From contig NW_019775747.1 of NCBI RefSeq assembly GCF_001039355.2, positions 572,752 to 636,751 on the forward strand: a stretch of 64,000 nt of DNA, read 5' to 3'. The notes under the pieces were generated by a model, which worked only from the letters and a program-made list of their open reading frames with translations, was not told the origin of the DNA and did not search any database. This document shows, piece by piece, positions 1-13,200 of the stretch. How positions within the stretch are numbered: position 1 is the first letter of the stretch; each line of letters begins with the position of its first letter. The position numbers were made by a program, and so were the translations under genes. This DNA comes from Lingula anatina. Its lineage: Eukaryota > Brachiopoda > Lingulata > Lingulida > Lingulidae.

Positions 1-263
1 TGCAGTGGCTTAAGGTCGAAAATACAATTCACTATGGCAACTATCACGCGCCTCTGTGTAGTTCTGAAATAATAATAATAATAAGATCATAAATTACATT
101 ATAAAAAAAATCTTCTATAGCTATGCCCCAAAAGACCCGTTACACACCATCAACAACAGATCTTTTTATAACGCTACCATAACGTTACCATAACGTTACC
201 ATAATTTTCGGATTATATACATATAATGGTAACGTTATAATAACGTCCTTTGTTTGCTGGATT

Positions 264-582
264 AAGGCTCTGTCACGCCTAACGTCAAAAGGTACATTTT
301 ACTATCATATATGGAATCTATTATACGCAAAACATGGAGCGTTTGAAATCACCCTTTTTCTAGCGTACAAAAATCAACGTATAAAGCAGCGTATGAAATT
401 ATTTGAGAAAATATCGAAGCACTTTTCTAGCTCTGAGTATGCAAACGTATAACGTTTGTCTGCGTACTCAAAAGCTTTACGACATACTGTATATGTAGGT
501 CAAACGAACCCCTTGAGTTTATCTGCGTATGAGCTATTATTTTTCATATGTTAGTGCTATGAGCTAAGTGTGACAGTGCATG
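264..582. repeat. MITE family D, copy 1
   Basis: Starts AAGGCTCTGTCACGCCTAACG and ends with an imperfect inverted match (CTAAGTGTGACAGTGCATG). The same element, with shared internal phrases such as AACGTTTGTCTGCGT, recurs near 44578-44870 and 52851-53160. The terminal inverted repeat has the core CTGYCACRCYTARCG. There is no coding capacity. Confidence 0.6.
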
Positions 583-634
583 AACATAGCACATGAATTA
601 GCCACGATGGTTTTAGTGACCTCAGGTTTTGTTA

Positions 635-819
635 GGCCCCATTCAGAATAGAGGACTAACTAGTCCGCGGGTCAAATATGGCCGACCCATTTCAATACTT
701 CCCCACGGGATATCTATTCAGTGTCTATTAGCGGATTAGACAGCAAGCTGTGTAGTGGGTCGCCATATTTGACCCACTGACAGTGATTGACTAGTTAGTC
801 CCCTATTCTGAATGGGGCC
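635..819. repeat. Hairpin MITE with TTA target-site duplication
   Basis: The ends GGCCCCATTCAGAATAG and CTATTCTGAATGGGGCC are perfect inverted repeats. The element is flanked on both sides by TTA (632-634 and 820-822). A 3-bp TWA target duplication with G-rich termini is typical of PIF/Harbinger-type MITEs; the superfamily assignment is inference. Confidence 0.75.
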
Positions 820-1985
820 TTAGAAAGGTAACAAGCTGACAAACTGGGTCTGTGATGACGTAAGACCACAGAGAGGTTGTAGATTGCCAGTCACATCTAC
901 CGACATCTTTTAATGCCATAATGGTAAGATGAAGATATGAACAGAGACTTAGTTTTTATGGGTATTCCTCAAGAAAAGGCACATAATGGCAAAATTACAA
1001 TTATGTGATGTAAAATTTGTAGAAACGTTGATTCAATACAAAAGTGAACTCAGCCTTGGAAATTATCAAGCAGTTATCCAGAAAATTAATCCATTATCCA
1101 TTTAAATCATAATACTTAATTGGGCCTTTACCTTTAATTTTTTTTCACATATCAATATATCAATACGACACCACGGTCATCAACTTGAAATTTCCTCACC
1201 ATTATTATACAGATTTAAGCGACAAATAACAACGAACGTTAGCAGGTGACAAAAAGATCATGTTATTCGCTGGTCATTTGGTTTCAAATGGGACATTAAA
1301 ATTCTGTATTTAGGTTGATACCTGTTGATGTGACGATCTTCATTTCTTTTGCCAGTCAACCTTCCCCAACAGCTTGCGACAGGCCGAGGGATTGAACAAA
1401 TAAAAATACTGTAAACTAGAAGAAATAATTAACGAAAATAAAACAACACAACGAATACTTATTTCAAAGTGATACTAACTAAGTTAAAACTGGGCTACAG
1501 TAGCCATTGCATCAAGCTAACAGTCTCAATGATTTATCACAAGGATTTCCCTTTTTTGATCTGCCTATTACATAAGCAACCCGACAATTCAACAGCACAC
1601 ATCTACAATTACTGACATCTGAGTCAAACAACAGATCTCCCGCCAGAGGTGCTCAGAATGTTGACTTAAAAACGAGGGCGTAAAATCCGTCGGTGTATCC
1701 ATCACTTTATATACACGTAATTCAATCAACTGGAAATATTATTTTCAAAGTTCTTTCAAGATTTTCTACAAACTAAAAGGTAGTCTGAGCAGATGACAGT
1801 GTCACTTGCTCCTCACCTGTAGGTTCCGTGCTGCGACAGGTGACTTGTCCTCTGTCAAATATATGATCACAGCAACAGCAGAAATCAACTGCAAAAACAA
1901 CCGCAGATAAGATATAAACTTAAGAAATTCTTTTTCATTTTAATCAATAAATTAATGAATAGATTTATGGCTTTATCAGTTCGTT

Positions 1986-1988
1986 GAT

Positions 1989-2039
<51 letters not shown>

Positions 2040-2041
2040 TT
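1986..2041. repeat. (TTTA)n microsatellite
   Basis: About 13 uninterrupted TTTA tetranucleotide units. Confidence 0.95.
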
Positions 2042-2402
2042 GCGTGTTATTTTAACCCGACAAGGACGTGGCAGGAAATGTCAGTTGTCTCTGATGCGGT
2101 ATATGTACAATGGTGTTTATTTGATGAACGAGCGACATGGGACCGAACACATGCCTCTCGGAGAGGATCAATAGTCCCATTTCTTTCCTCGATTGCGTCA
2201 ATTTTAGATAGTTCAGGGACGCTACGCAAATATACACAATCGAGGATTCACAAAATGAAAACCACAAAATTTTATTTTATTCATTTAATTGATTTTTCAA
2301 GGCATAATAAAAATGAAGTATTATATTATTTAGTATACACATTATTTTAACTTGCATACATAAGACCTGAATGAATGGAACAAAAAAAAACATTTATTTG
2401 GC

Positions 2403-2678
2403 TTATAACCCGCATGCACTCAAAGCCGTTAACTCCAAATTGATGCCGACATATGTGAGGCCTGCGCCTCTGAGACAACAAATTCTCCGATTTCCATCAC
2501 GTTTTAATGACTTGTTTTCCTGACTGCACGAAACATTCTCTTCAACCGCGGGGTAACATCTATCTTTTCCATCCAAACAAATCACTTCCATCACATGGAC
2601 ATACGGTAGACAGCTAAGTGTACTTTCTAGACAAATTAGTTTGTATCGGTGGTCATCCGTTGGAAACATCTTGTCCAC
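2403..2678 (-). CDS. Doubtful orphan ORF or last exon, unknown
   Basis: A 91-codon minus-strand ORF with eight or more cysteines and somewhat higher GC than its surroundings. An AATAAA signal on the same strand lies just downstream (TTTATT on the plus strand at 2393-2398). It could be the last exon of a small secreted protein, but I recognise no domain, no convincing upstream exon, and the overlapping frames are also open. It may be a chance ORF. Confidence 0.15.
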   Translation of the reverse strand: MDKMFPTDDHRYKLICLESTLSCLPYVHVMEVICLDGKDRCYPAVEENVSCSQENKSLKRDGNRRICCLRGAGLTYVGINLELTALSACGL

Positions 2679-4350
2679 GCTGGAGCCACGCCAGGGACGT
2701 TGGCTGCCTCCATGTCACCAATGAAGACAAAACTGGCTCCGATGTTCCAAGTGGTGTTACGAAATACGCCACGCTAGGTGCCGGCGTTGCAATGGAAAGG
2801 TGTGCTGGAAACAAGAAGAACTGGACCACGCTGTAGACGCGCCGTACTTGCCACGCACAGCGGTTCACCACATGCATCATTAAGCATTGCCAAAGGGAAA
2901 CTTGGTGACAAATCTTGATTGATAACGCACGAGTGCGTGTTCAACTTGTTCAAAATGCACGACATGACATGTGTGGATTGTTGATCAAGAAATTTGAAAA
3001 TGATACAAGTTTTTGAAAAGGAAATCACGTCCATGAACTTTTCTTGGTAATAGTTCTTCAACAGGTACTGTTTATACTTTACCACGGTCCGTTCCCAAGG
3101 AAACCACGGATAATGTGATCGGTGGCAGTTACCTATGTCTCTATGCAGTGTACTACACAAATGTTATCTGCATTATCTGTACGGATAAAATATCATCACC
3201 GGAATGCAGTTAACAAAGCAGAGTTTGGTGAAGTTTTGCAAAGAGTTAATCATATTGCTTTGTACTGCCGTCGTCCTGTTTTATAGTTAAACAATAACAT
3301 TCAGCACATGCAACAGTGTGACGCCATGAGTAGGTGACATGTTGTAAAATATACTTTAAAAAGAGCTGAATGCAACCCTGCAGTAGGCACGAGACACGTG
3401 TATCCACCTTACGTCACGTGTCAAGCACCGGTAAAGGTCAATCTGAAATTGAATGACGAGAAAACAGCGGAAGGAATTATCACGGAACTTGTGTAACAAC
3501 ACGTGAAGTTAGCGGTCTGTGCTTGAATGGGGCACGCTTGTTAACGTGAAGCACTTCCCACCCTCCTCTTAATTTTTTATGACTTACACAACGTGAATCT
3601 TCTCGTAAATGACTTAACTTGGTAAATCTTGCAATGTAAGGACTCATTTGTGCTGTTACCCTTATGATAACGGACAGCGTGTTGGTATTCATTTCTGACG
3701 GCAGTCTGTCAAACTGAAAATCATTATTTCATCGAGAATCTGCAAGTTTGACCTTCAAAACGTTTATTCCTGTAGACATATGAAAGAAGACGATATACCG
3801 TGCTCATGTTATAAAACTGTCAACATAGCGGGAGTGAATTTAAAGCACTGCGCCTGATAACTTTTCTGCGGCACATCACGTGACAGACCGTCATCAGGGT
3901 GGGAGGATTCCTCCAAAGTACAAAAAAGAAACACAAGAAAACTTACTCTAGCCTTGACATGACCATTTAGATTGACTGGGAAATTCAGAAATCGAAGCAG
4001 TGGAGGAGCCCATGTCTGTTTTTTGATATCCCTCGTGACAAACTGACAAAGATGGCGACCTAGGGACTAAAACACCATTTTAATCGGGCTTTGCCCATAT
4101 TCAAAATTTGGTTAAGTCATTTAACAGAGGGCAATATAGAAGGGGTTTCGCTTTGTGGTCGCTCGTGCAGAGTTTTTTCTACAAAGACACATTGTGACGT
4201 TATGTGGCGCAATATGACGTCATTATGAGTTGGAGAACCGGAAGTGCCAGTTTCAAGGAGGACAAGGTCCAATATCAGAGCCTTTGTGGTTTTAACGAAA
4301 CCGTGGAACTAACACACTATACAGACATTGTGTTAGAGATAGGTAACCAG

Positions 4351-4659
4351 TCTTAGATCGCATTCACAACGAGTTGAGCCATGGCTTTACAAATCCTGGA
4401 ACTAAATATGGCGGACGTTCATGAAAGAAAAAACCGCCTAATCTTTTAATAGTCTCTCCGCCTCTCACACACCTCCCCATGTGTCGTCCCAATGGAGTCG
4501 AGATTTAATGACTGTACCCCCGCAGGGATGACACATGGGGAGGCGTGTGAGAGGCGGAGAGACTAAGATTAGGCGGTTTTTCTTTCATGTACGTCTGCCA
4601 TATTTAGTTCAAGGATTTGTAAAGCCATGGCTCAACTCGTTGCGAATGCGATCTTAGAA
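4351..4659. repeat. Near-perfect long hairpin (MITE)
   Basis: The left arm (TCTTAGATCGCATTCACAAC onward) and the right arm are inverted copies over well over 100 bases with only scattered mismatches, separated by a short loop around 4490-4525. The arms include the phrase GTGTGAGAGGCGGAGAGACT. A more diverged relative lies at 62238-62512. Such a foldback would form a long double-stranded RNA stem if transcribed. Confidence 0.85.
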
Positions 4660-6042
4660 TATCTAGTCTTCCAACAAACCAAGCAATATTTTGTATATGG
4701 TTCGCTGATCGCTAATGTAAGATGGCCTTGGCCAGTTACTGATCACTTCATGGACTCTGGCTAAACACAAACATTAATATATGCACCTTTGTCAAACTGG
4801 TTGCCTTTTAGAAGCACACAGGCTAATACATGTATATCCATCGATTTTCATCAATCCAATGTTTTTAGAAAGCTTTACTGAAATCTTATTAATGTGTCAA
4901 GTTTAATGATATTTAACATTGTCAAGTATGACACTGATATGCACCAAGCAATGCATACATAAGCAACAGGTTATAATGGTATGTCTACAACCAAGTCAAG
5001 GTACTGCTGTCAGTGGTTTCCTTGTGTTGGCTGAACTCTGGGAGTTGGAAGGGGGTGGGATTTGGGGGGGGGGGGGGGACGAACAAATTGACTCCAGCTA
5101 GCACAGGTCAAACAGGGTAGTACTGGGTTTTGAATGAAAATGACAGCAAATTGAAGGAAATGCATGCTTGCTGCGCTTAAATGAAGATCCCATGAGGTGA
5201 AGCTTTGGCACTTTCAGCAGGGGGATAATATATGATTTTGTTTGTAACGTTCAAAAGAATCAATATAAAACAATGCAAAGCAATCCATCAGTGTGATCGT
5301 TTTTTGATAATTTGTTGGTCTTTTGGGTGTTTAGATATTTTCTGTGGTTTTGTTATACGCTATGTGATTATTTTAGAGGTGTTTCTGCACTGACTTTCTA
5401 CATTGTGATCTTTCTACTCATGTCTACCAAATTCCTTAGAATGTCTTTGGATATAGTGACTATCAGTCTATAGGTACAGTAAACTGTTGGTTTAAGTGAA
5501 CAAAAGTGGCTCCTCCTGCAATCATTTTATTGTGGACAATTTTAAGATTTATGAAAGAACACCTTCGGCCATGTTAATTGATCTGACGGCCCTATCTGTT
5601 GGTGTTTCATGCTCAAATGACCCATATTTGACTCTGGCTGGTCATCACTCTGTGGGACCATTGCTGGCCCATGGCCGCTTGTCCACCTATAGCTACTGGG
5701 AAGCCACCAATGGTCCGTTTCAATGAATTACATCTTGCCAATCTGAGAATTGTCCAGCACAGTGCATGATTTGCAGGGAAAGCCACTAATGGTCAATTCA
5801 TGGCAAAATTGGCAACATTTTATTGCAAGTATCCTGTAACTAATATTTAAATCATAATGGTGATAAATATGTCCAAATAACATATCTAAAACTCATCATC
5901 TTTTTAATTATAATCAAGTCATGTGTCAAAGTTAGGTAAAATCAATTAGGTGTCTGAGTTATGATCATATTGAGGTTCACAGCAAATGTATCTTAATATT
6001 GGCTTCAATGTTTCTGACTACAGGATTCACTTTTGATATATG

Positions 6043-6045
<3 letters not shown>

Positions 6046-6132
<87 letters not shown>
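6046..6132. repeat. (AT)n microsatellite
   Basis: More than 40 uninterrupted AT units. The ORF reading Ile-Tyr repeats across it is an artefact. Confidence 0.95.
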
Positions 6133-6134
<2 letters not shown>

Positions 6135-7215
6135 TTTTTTATTATTTTATTTTATTTTATTATTTTTTTTTGCTTTATCTTATATATAGTATATATACCC
6201 AAGAACTGTGTGTTTTACAAAGAATAGTCGCAGTGCTATCTGGATGGCTAGGGCTGTAGCCTGTATGTCTTAGGACAGTTGAGATCTCTGCCAGAGCAGT
6301 AAATGTATGGGTTTCTTAGTCTGTTGAGTGAATAGATATACTGATCACTTGAAAACGAAATACGACGTTATGATACTAATATGGTGAGTTAAGACAAGGA
6401 TTGATTTGCCCTGGAAACGTGCACGGAATATTCATATGAGGAAACCAGATTACATAAAGGGCAATTGAATTGTTCTGTAATCTGGTTGTGTAATTATACA
6501 ATACGGAAGCTATTGAAAGTTGATGGAATATCTTAATATAAGCATTAGGGAAAAATTGTGATATGCAAACATACTCCTAGAGGTTTAATTACATTATGTG
6601 AACTTGTAAATGAATGGCTCTCCACGGTCTTAGTCCTGTATTATTTATGTGCAATACAGAGGATTAAAATATCGGATAGAATTTGCTCTTTTCAAATGCA
6701 ACAAGGTGTACAAATTGTTACTACTTCTGACATTTACAGCCAATTGATATGCAGTGCCAAGATCAGAACATGTCACACTTGTCTGCACTTTTTGGTTTTC
6801 AAATCAGCCATTTATTATAGACACCCATGTGTTCGTGAGGAAAATAATGATGAAAGGAAAGGGTTTACTATGAAAATGATAATTTCAAAAAAATGATGTA
6901 ATCTTTTTATCAGTTTTCCCATTTTAATTTTAATACCACCTGATGGCAGTTAAAAAAACTGCTGAAGTTTAATTTTTTTTTAACAGTTACCATTCTTTTG
7001 CTTTATTGAAAATCAAGAACTGAGTTCAGTTAGCATTTAACTTCTGTCACTTGGTCACATCTAGGAGTAAGATATTATGAATATTGCCAGACTGCTTAAA
7101 TGCAGGATATTTTTTTTGTAGTTGTCTTTTTCCAATTTTCTATCAATTTTTTTTTTCACTGTGATTATGTGTACTCTTGGCATTATTTAAAATGTGCCAT
7201 TTACTTGTATTTTAG

Positions 7216-10200
7216 GCAATATTGGATGCAATGGAGAGACAGCCCCATGACAGGAGCATACAGATCTCAGGAAGGTATGGAAAGCAATTTTTTTTAAATT
7301 TGGCTAATATATTTTGAAGTGAATATTATATAAATTTTATTTTTAAAAATGATTATATATAAGAATGTTTAATTAAGTCACTAGTTACTTGAAACAAACT
7401 TGCCATCAATGTATGTTATTTTATGATAATATTGATATAAAGGTTTGCTGTTTTTTTTTGTTTTTTTTTTGGTGAATCACGAAACTCATTTCACCTTCTC
7501 CAATAAACAAAGGTAGAAAAAGAATTAAGAACAAAAGTAATTTTGTCATTTTTAAAATTTTTATATTTTAAATTTTAGTGCTTCCCTGTTTTACATTGTA
7601 AAAGGAAGTGAAAAGGGGTACCTGAATGTGAAAAACAGAAGGTAAGTAAAAAAAAAAGTCATTTGTTGCAATTCCACAGAGACATGGGGGATTCCCAGAT
7701 TTAAAAGGATGTGATTGTGCCCAGTCAAGTCCCTGCTCAAAAACAGTAACTGTTGAAATCCATGGCTGATTTTTTGTAGACCTTTTCACATCAATTGTTC
7801 TATCTGTCGCATTCCACATTGAGCATTTAGTTTAAAGAGTCATGCAGTGTAATAAATGTTACAGATCTAGAGTATGGCACTCACTTTCACAGTGTTTGCT
7901 TTTTAACACCAAAAAAGTATAGTAGATATTGAGCAAAGTGGCATTGAGCGGAAACTATATCTATTTTAAAAGTTATATGGTCAGTTGAGTGTGGGACCCC
8001 CATTTTACTAGGTAATTTTTGTACTTAATAACCATTCTTATAAGCTGTCAATATCTCAAAGCAAAATGGAGCTGGAACACGAAAGATTGCATGTCTTATG
8101 TGAAAGGGTCTTTTGACTGCCATGTTAAAACTGTGATTGTAATGCCCCCTGTGTTACAATATTTCTTTTGCCCATAAATGAATAACTATTTGTTACAAGA
8201 ATATTGTTCAGCTTGCCTGAAGTCTTGGGAATCTTAGTTTAAAAGGAAATGATTGCAGGTGCTAATGTGTACAATGCTTTGCTAAACAATGGCCTGTTTA
8301 CTTTGAGCAGCATTACCTCTTCTAATGAAAGTTGGCTCACAATCTTTAATAACCAACCCATATTAAAACCAGGAGAAACACTGAATATAAAATTTACCAA
8401 TTTTTCATTAGTTTTCACCCTGTTTTTTCAGACGTCTAGTGATGGCATTGTTAGATGCTATGGAGTATCATGTGGATGAGGACACTGTGAGTTGTTTATT
8501 AAGTCTGTCATATTTCACCTGCATACTTTTTGTTGTGCAAGGAGAGAGAGAGAGAGAGAGAGAGAGGGAGAAGACTGGCTGACTGCTTGACTGTGTTTCA
8601 ATATGCTACTGTCATTTTGTTAGTTTACTGTGTAAAATGACACAAACAAGCTCTTTTATTGGATGCTTGAACGCTGATAACACCATGGCAAATATTTAAT
8701 CACTCACCAAATTGGAGAGAATTTGATGGGTGAAATTTAAGCTGCATGTTGAAGTTTGTATGTAATATATGAAAAAATTCTATGTTCAATATTGTCAGTG
8801 ATGAGTTGTGTAAACTCAGACTTTTTTTAACCTGAAAGTAATAAATCTTGCAATACTGAAACAGCTGGTATTTAGAATGGCTGAGGTGCTCATAACTTGT
8901 GTGTAATTACTACATTTATTGCAGACATTAAAGGAAAATCACTAACAATTGGAGATAAAAAATTTGGAAAGATTAAAAGTTCCTGTTTATCTTGGCAGTG
9001 TAAAGGCTGTTAGTTGTAGAAACATTTCAGAAAATGACTTCCAGTATTCCACTCGTACATGTGTCCATTCAGGCCCCTCGTTGACACTACACCGTTGCAA
9101 ATTACATGGTCATTTCCTCGTCAATGCATTTATCACCAAAGGCAAATTCCGTAATTTTTTAATGGCGCCTTCAGATGTATTTAGCAGGTGTAATTAGGTA
9201 CGCACTGTTAAAAGCACTCAATCCATTAAGTGTCTAATGCTTGCTACATTATACAAGAATGAATAGTTCCATTAAGGAAACTTGTTAGGGCATGTGATGA
9301 AAAGTTCTGCTGTTTTTCCAGACGTAGCATTAACTTAGCTAGGTCAGCAGATCTGTAAGGTTCTGGTAACTGGTTTTGATTTAGAACAATTTTGTCCACT
9401 ATCCGTGTGGGTTTTATCCCTTATTTTTTAGCCTGGAAATTACCACCTTCAGCACAATTTGGCAGGCTAAATCAAGGTTGTTGATCTCAAACAATGGTGT
9501 ATTGATTTTGCATCACACTTGCATTGACTTATTGCAATTGTCAGTCTCTCTTATTGTCAGTTTGGATGAGGTTAACTTGTCACAAAGTTCAACATGACCT
9601 TCTCACTTCTGTGGACCTTTTTACAGGTTTTACAACAAATTATTGATGTCATTGTAGATTATGTTTAACCATGATGTAAAAACCATTACATACAAATTGA
9701 AAAGTGGCATGAATGGTATGACACATAAAAGCATCAATCTTTGTTCATTAACAGATAATGAGCTTTTTCCACAATATCACATAATTTAGAAATTGCCATT
9801 TCAGTTCAGTTCTAATGGTGCCTGAATGTTTGGTTCCATGAAAAGTTTTCAGAATTAAACAAAAATTGTCAGTGTTGATGAGATTTGTTCTTTTATAATT
9901 ATATCATTTGCTCCTTTTTGACTTAACTGATACATGTGTAATGTATATCAAAACTTACGAGCTTTTATTTTAACATTTTTCAGATGCTGAGAAATGGTTG
10001 TCTTACCCTTTGTCATTTCAACATCCCACAAGATGTGGTAAGTGCCTCTTTGTGAAAATGATGATATGATCAAAAATGAATAAATGATTAATTAAATAAA
10101 TGAGGGGGGACATCTTGTACCATGTTGGAGGCAATGGGGATGGATAAGAGTAAAATGCTTTGTAGGATCACACCTACCACAATAAATTCTATCTGGTTCT

Positions 10201-13200
10201 ATCATCTCTGCAACCAGCAAGATTAGTTTTATATTTTCATAGTTTTCAGTATGACTATAATTACATCTTACAACAGTTTGCTGTTTGACATTAAGAGCTG
10301 TGTACTTACAAACAACCAAACTTGTCAAAAATTGTAGTTTAAAATAAATATTTTCACAGGTATCCCTTAAAATTTTTGAATATTAAATATTGAATTCATA
10401 AGTTGTTTTTAGGACAATTCCACCCAACTTGACCCCCCCCCCCNNNNNNNNNNNNNNNNNNNNNNNNNNNNNNNNNNNNNNNNNNNNNNNNNNNNNNNNN
10501 NNNNNNNNNNNNNNNNNNNNNNNNNNNNNNNNNNNNNNNNNNNNNNNNNNNNNNNNNNNNNNNNNNNNNNNNNNNNNNNNNNNNNNNNNNNNNNNNNNNN
10601 NNNNNNNNNNNNNNNNNNNNNNNNNNNNNNNNNNNNNNNNNNNNNNNNNNNNNNNNNNNNNNNNNNNNNNNNNNNNNNNNNNNNNNNNNNNNNNNNNNNN
10701 NNNNNNNNNNNNNNNNNNNNNNNNNNNNNNNNNNNNNNNNNNNNNNNNNNNNNNNNNNNNNNNNNNNNNNNNNNNNNNNNNNNNNNNNNNNNNNNNNNNN
10801 NNNNNNNNNNNNNNNNNNNNNNNNNAAAAAAAAAAAAAAAAAAAAAAAAAAGCATTCCCCCTTCCCTTGGTGTCCACAGACAATCCATCTCCCTACCACA
10901 TTGTATATCATTCTCATTTATTTATTCACTAATATCATTTGACAAATGCCTCTTTAGGTGTTTGCCTACGAGAGAGTGGTCAACCTGCTTCTGAACATAG
11001 TGGGTGACCACGAGGAGTTCATCCAGAGGATCAGTATTTACCTTCTGAACAGTCTGGCCTGCAAAGTGGACGACAAGGAGAAGCTGTTGGTGGGAGACTT
11101 GGGAGCCATCACTGTATGTCTGTAGTTTGATTATCTATAAAAATATATGTATAGAAATATTATATAAAGAAAAATTTGACATCCTTTTTAGACTCCATTT
11201 AAAGACTTGCAATATTATGATGAAGAACTTGTTGCAAACTTTTAACAAGGGCCTTTGCTGAAGAGAATATAACTTAATGTCTAAGATAAACCATTTTTTA
11301 AGTTTAGATACACAGTTAAGAAAATTATTGGAATGTTTTACTATTTAAACACACTTTTACTGCTTTTATAGACAGTAAGGTTTTCTTTTTCTTTTTATTA
11401 TTAAACTGAAATAGATGAAGTTAAAAGAAAAACCAACCAAGAACTAGATCTGTGTCAATTTATATATAAATCAAAATTGAAAAGAAAAATAAGAGTTGCT
11501 CTATGAATATTTAAAATTATTTCTTAAAGTTTATTTGTTTTAGGCAAAGATTCCACAAAGCTGTGTCTGTGTCTGGATAGCTAGTATATAATATATATAA
11601 TTTCAGTCAGTATGTGAGAATTCCCAACTCTAGAAGTCAGCAAATGAGAATCAAATATCTAACATTAATTTTATTACTCTGTGGTTGCAGACCATGCTTG
11701 ACATCATACGGGACAGACTGCGACGCAAAGTCTGCGACGAGGTGATGGAGATCTCGTGGAGCATGATGTGGAATGTCACAGACGAGACAGCGAAGAACAG
11801 TGAGCGTTTCATCGAGAAAGATGGCATGAATCTATTTTTGGAGTGTTTGAGGGTAAGGGAAGTGTATGATAATTAAGTGTCTTTGGTCTGTCAGAAATAT
11901 CTTTATCTTCAGTGTCTTTAGATTCATGTAAACAAATTGGCTATGTCACTCATAGTAGAGTATGCCTTGAAGCATTCTTTGCCCATTGATGACTTTCCTT
12001 TTTATGAGAAATGGATGGATTTCCTGAACTATTCTTAAATTTCTGACTGTATTTTTTGTTGCCCAGCAGTTGAGAGAAGAAAAATATGAAGAATCATTTT
12101 ATTGGAATTGTATTAAACAATAAAATAGTCATACTTTTATTCTTATTATTGTTTTTATTATCTAGACATTAATTGAAAATTATGAGTATAAAGAACTTGT
12201 CACTGATTTCTTGTGTATGTGTGTGCATTCTTTTTGTCTTAAACACTTAATTTTCAATGTTTCTGAACTTTTTATCTTTGCAGACATTTCCGGACAAATC
12301 TGGTCTCCTGAGAAACATGATGGGATTAATAGTCAGTACAGTAGATTTCAGTGGATTCAATCTATATGTGGGAGGCACATATATACTTTACATAATTAAA
12401 TATTTAAATAGTTATTTCAGTTTTTATATTCCAGTTTTTTGTGAAAGTGTATCAACTGCTGTATTATTGTTAACGATGAATTTGGAAATTAAATAGTGAA
12501 TTTATTTGTATGATGGTTAATTTGATTAAATAAAGTGAAGTAAAGTTAGTATGTTTTAATTGTATCTTCAGGGTAATGTTGCTGAAGTTCACTATCTTCG
12601 CCCAAAACTGATGCAGTATGAATATGTGTCAGTGTTCAAGTAAGTACGAAACAAAGATTCAACTTGAAATATTGAAGGAAAAAATGGAACAGTGTATTTG
12701 GCATTTCAAAGGCTCCCACTAGGATTTCACATTTTTATTTTGAACTTGGGGAGCAGTTTTATGCTATAAATTTATACAGACATGACTTACTAGCAAATGC
12801 TAAAGATATTAGTCTAAATGTTTCTTGATTTACAAGTACAATATATTTTGTATGTTTGTGTAAATGTACTTTTGTATAAATAACTGATGTTTTTTTTTAT
12901 TGTATGCTGGCATATTTTCTAAACTACAGAAATCAAGATTATCCATTGGAAAGATCAACCATATTTGATTTGTTTCAGAGCTCTCCTGGATTCTGACAGT
13001 GATGGTATTGAAGTAAGTTACAACGCAGCGGGCGTACTGTCACACATGGCATCAGATGGAGCGGAGGCGTGGACCTTGACGGATCTTCCTCGTAGCCAGG
13101 TGCTCCGAGCCATGGTGAATGCCATTCAGAGGTGGGACCTGAACACAAACAGGAATATCAATTATAGGTGAGGGGACCAAGCTCAGTTTATTAAGAAATG

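Larger units (their letters stand above)
1..7215. other. Gene-poor 5' flank (probably a long ZER1 intron or upstream intergenic DNA)
   Basis: I find no exon here that matches the missing N-terminal half of ZER1, although that gene must continue upstream of 7216. The stretch is AT-rich and holds a MITE at 264-582, hairpin elements at 635-819 and 4351-4659, a TTTA microsatellite near 1986-2041, an AT dinucleotide run at 6046-6132 and one doubtful minus-strand ORF at 2403-2678. Short ORFs elsewhere have no protein-like composition. A small or diverged exon could have been missed. Confidence 0.5.

Noticed and set aside
2774-3160. 128-codon minus-strand ORF
   Set aside because: No recognisable domain, no exon signals, composition like flanking DNA.
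5999-6259. ORF of alternating Ile-Tyr
   Set aside because: Translation of an AT dinucleotide run.
10383-10932. ORFs of 160-170 codons on both strands
   Set aside because: They consist mostly of the assembly gap.
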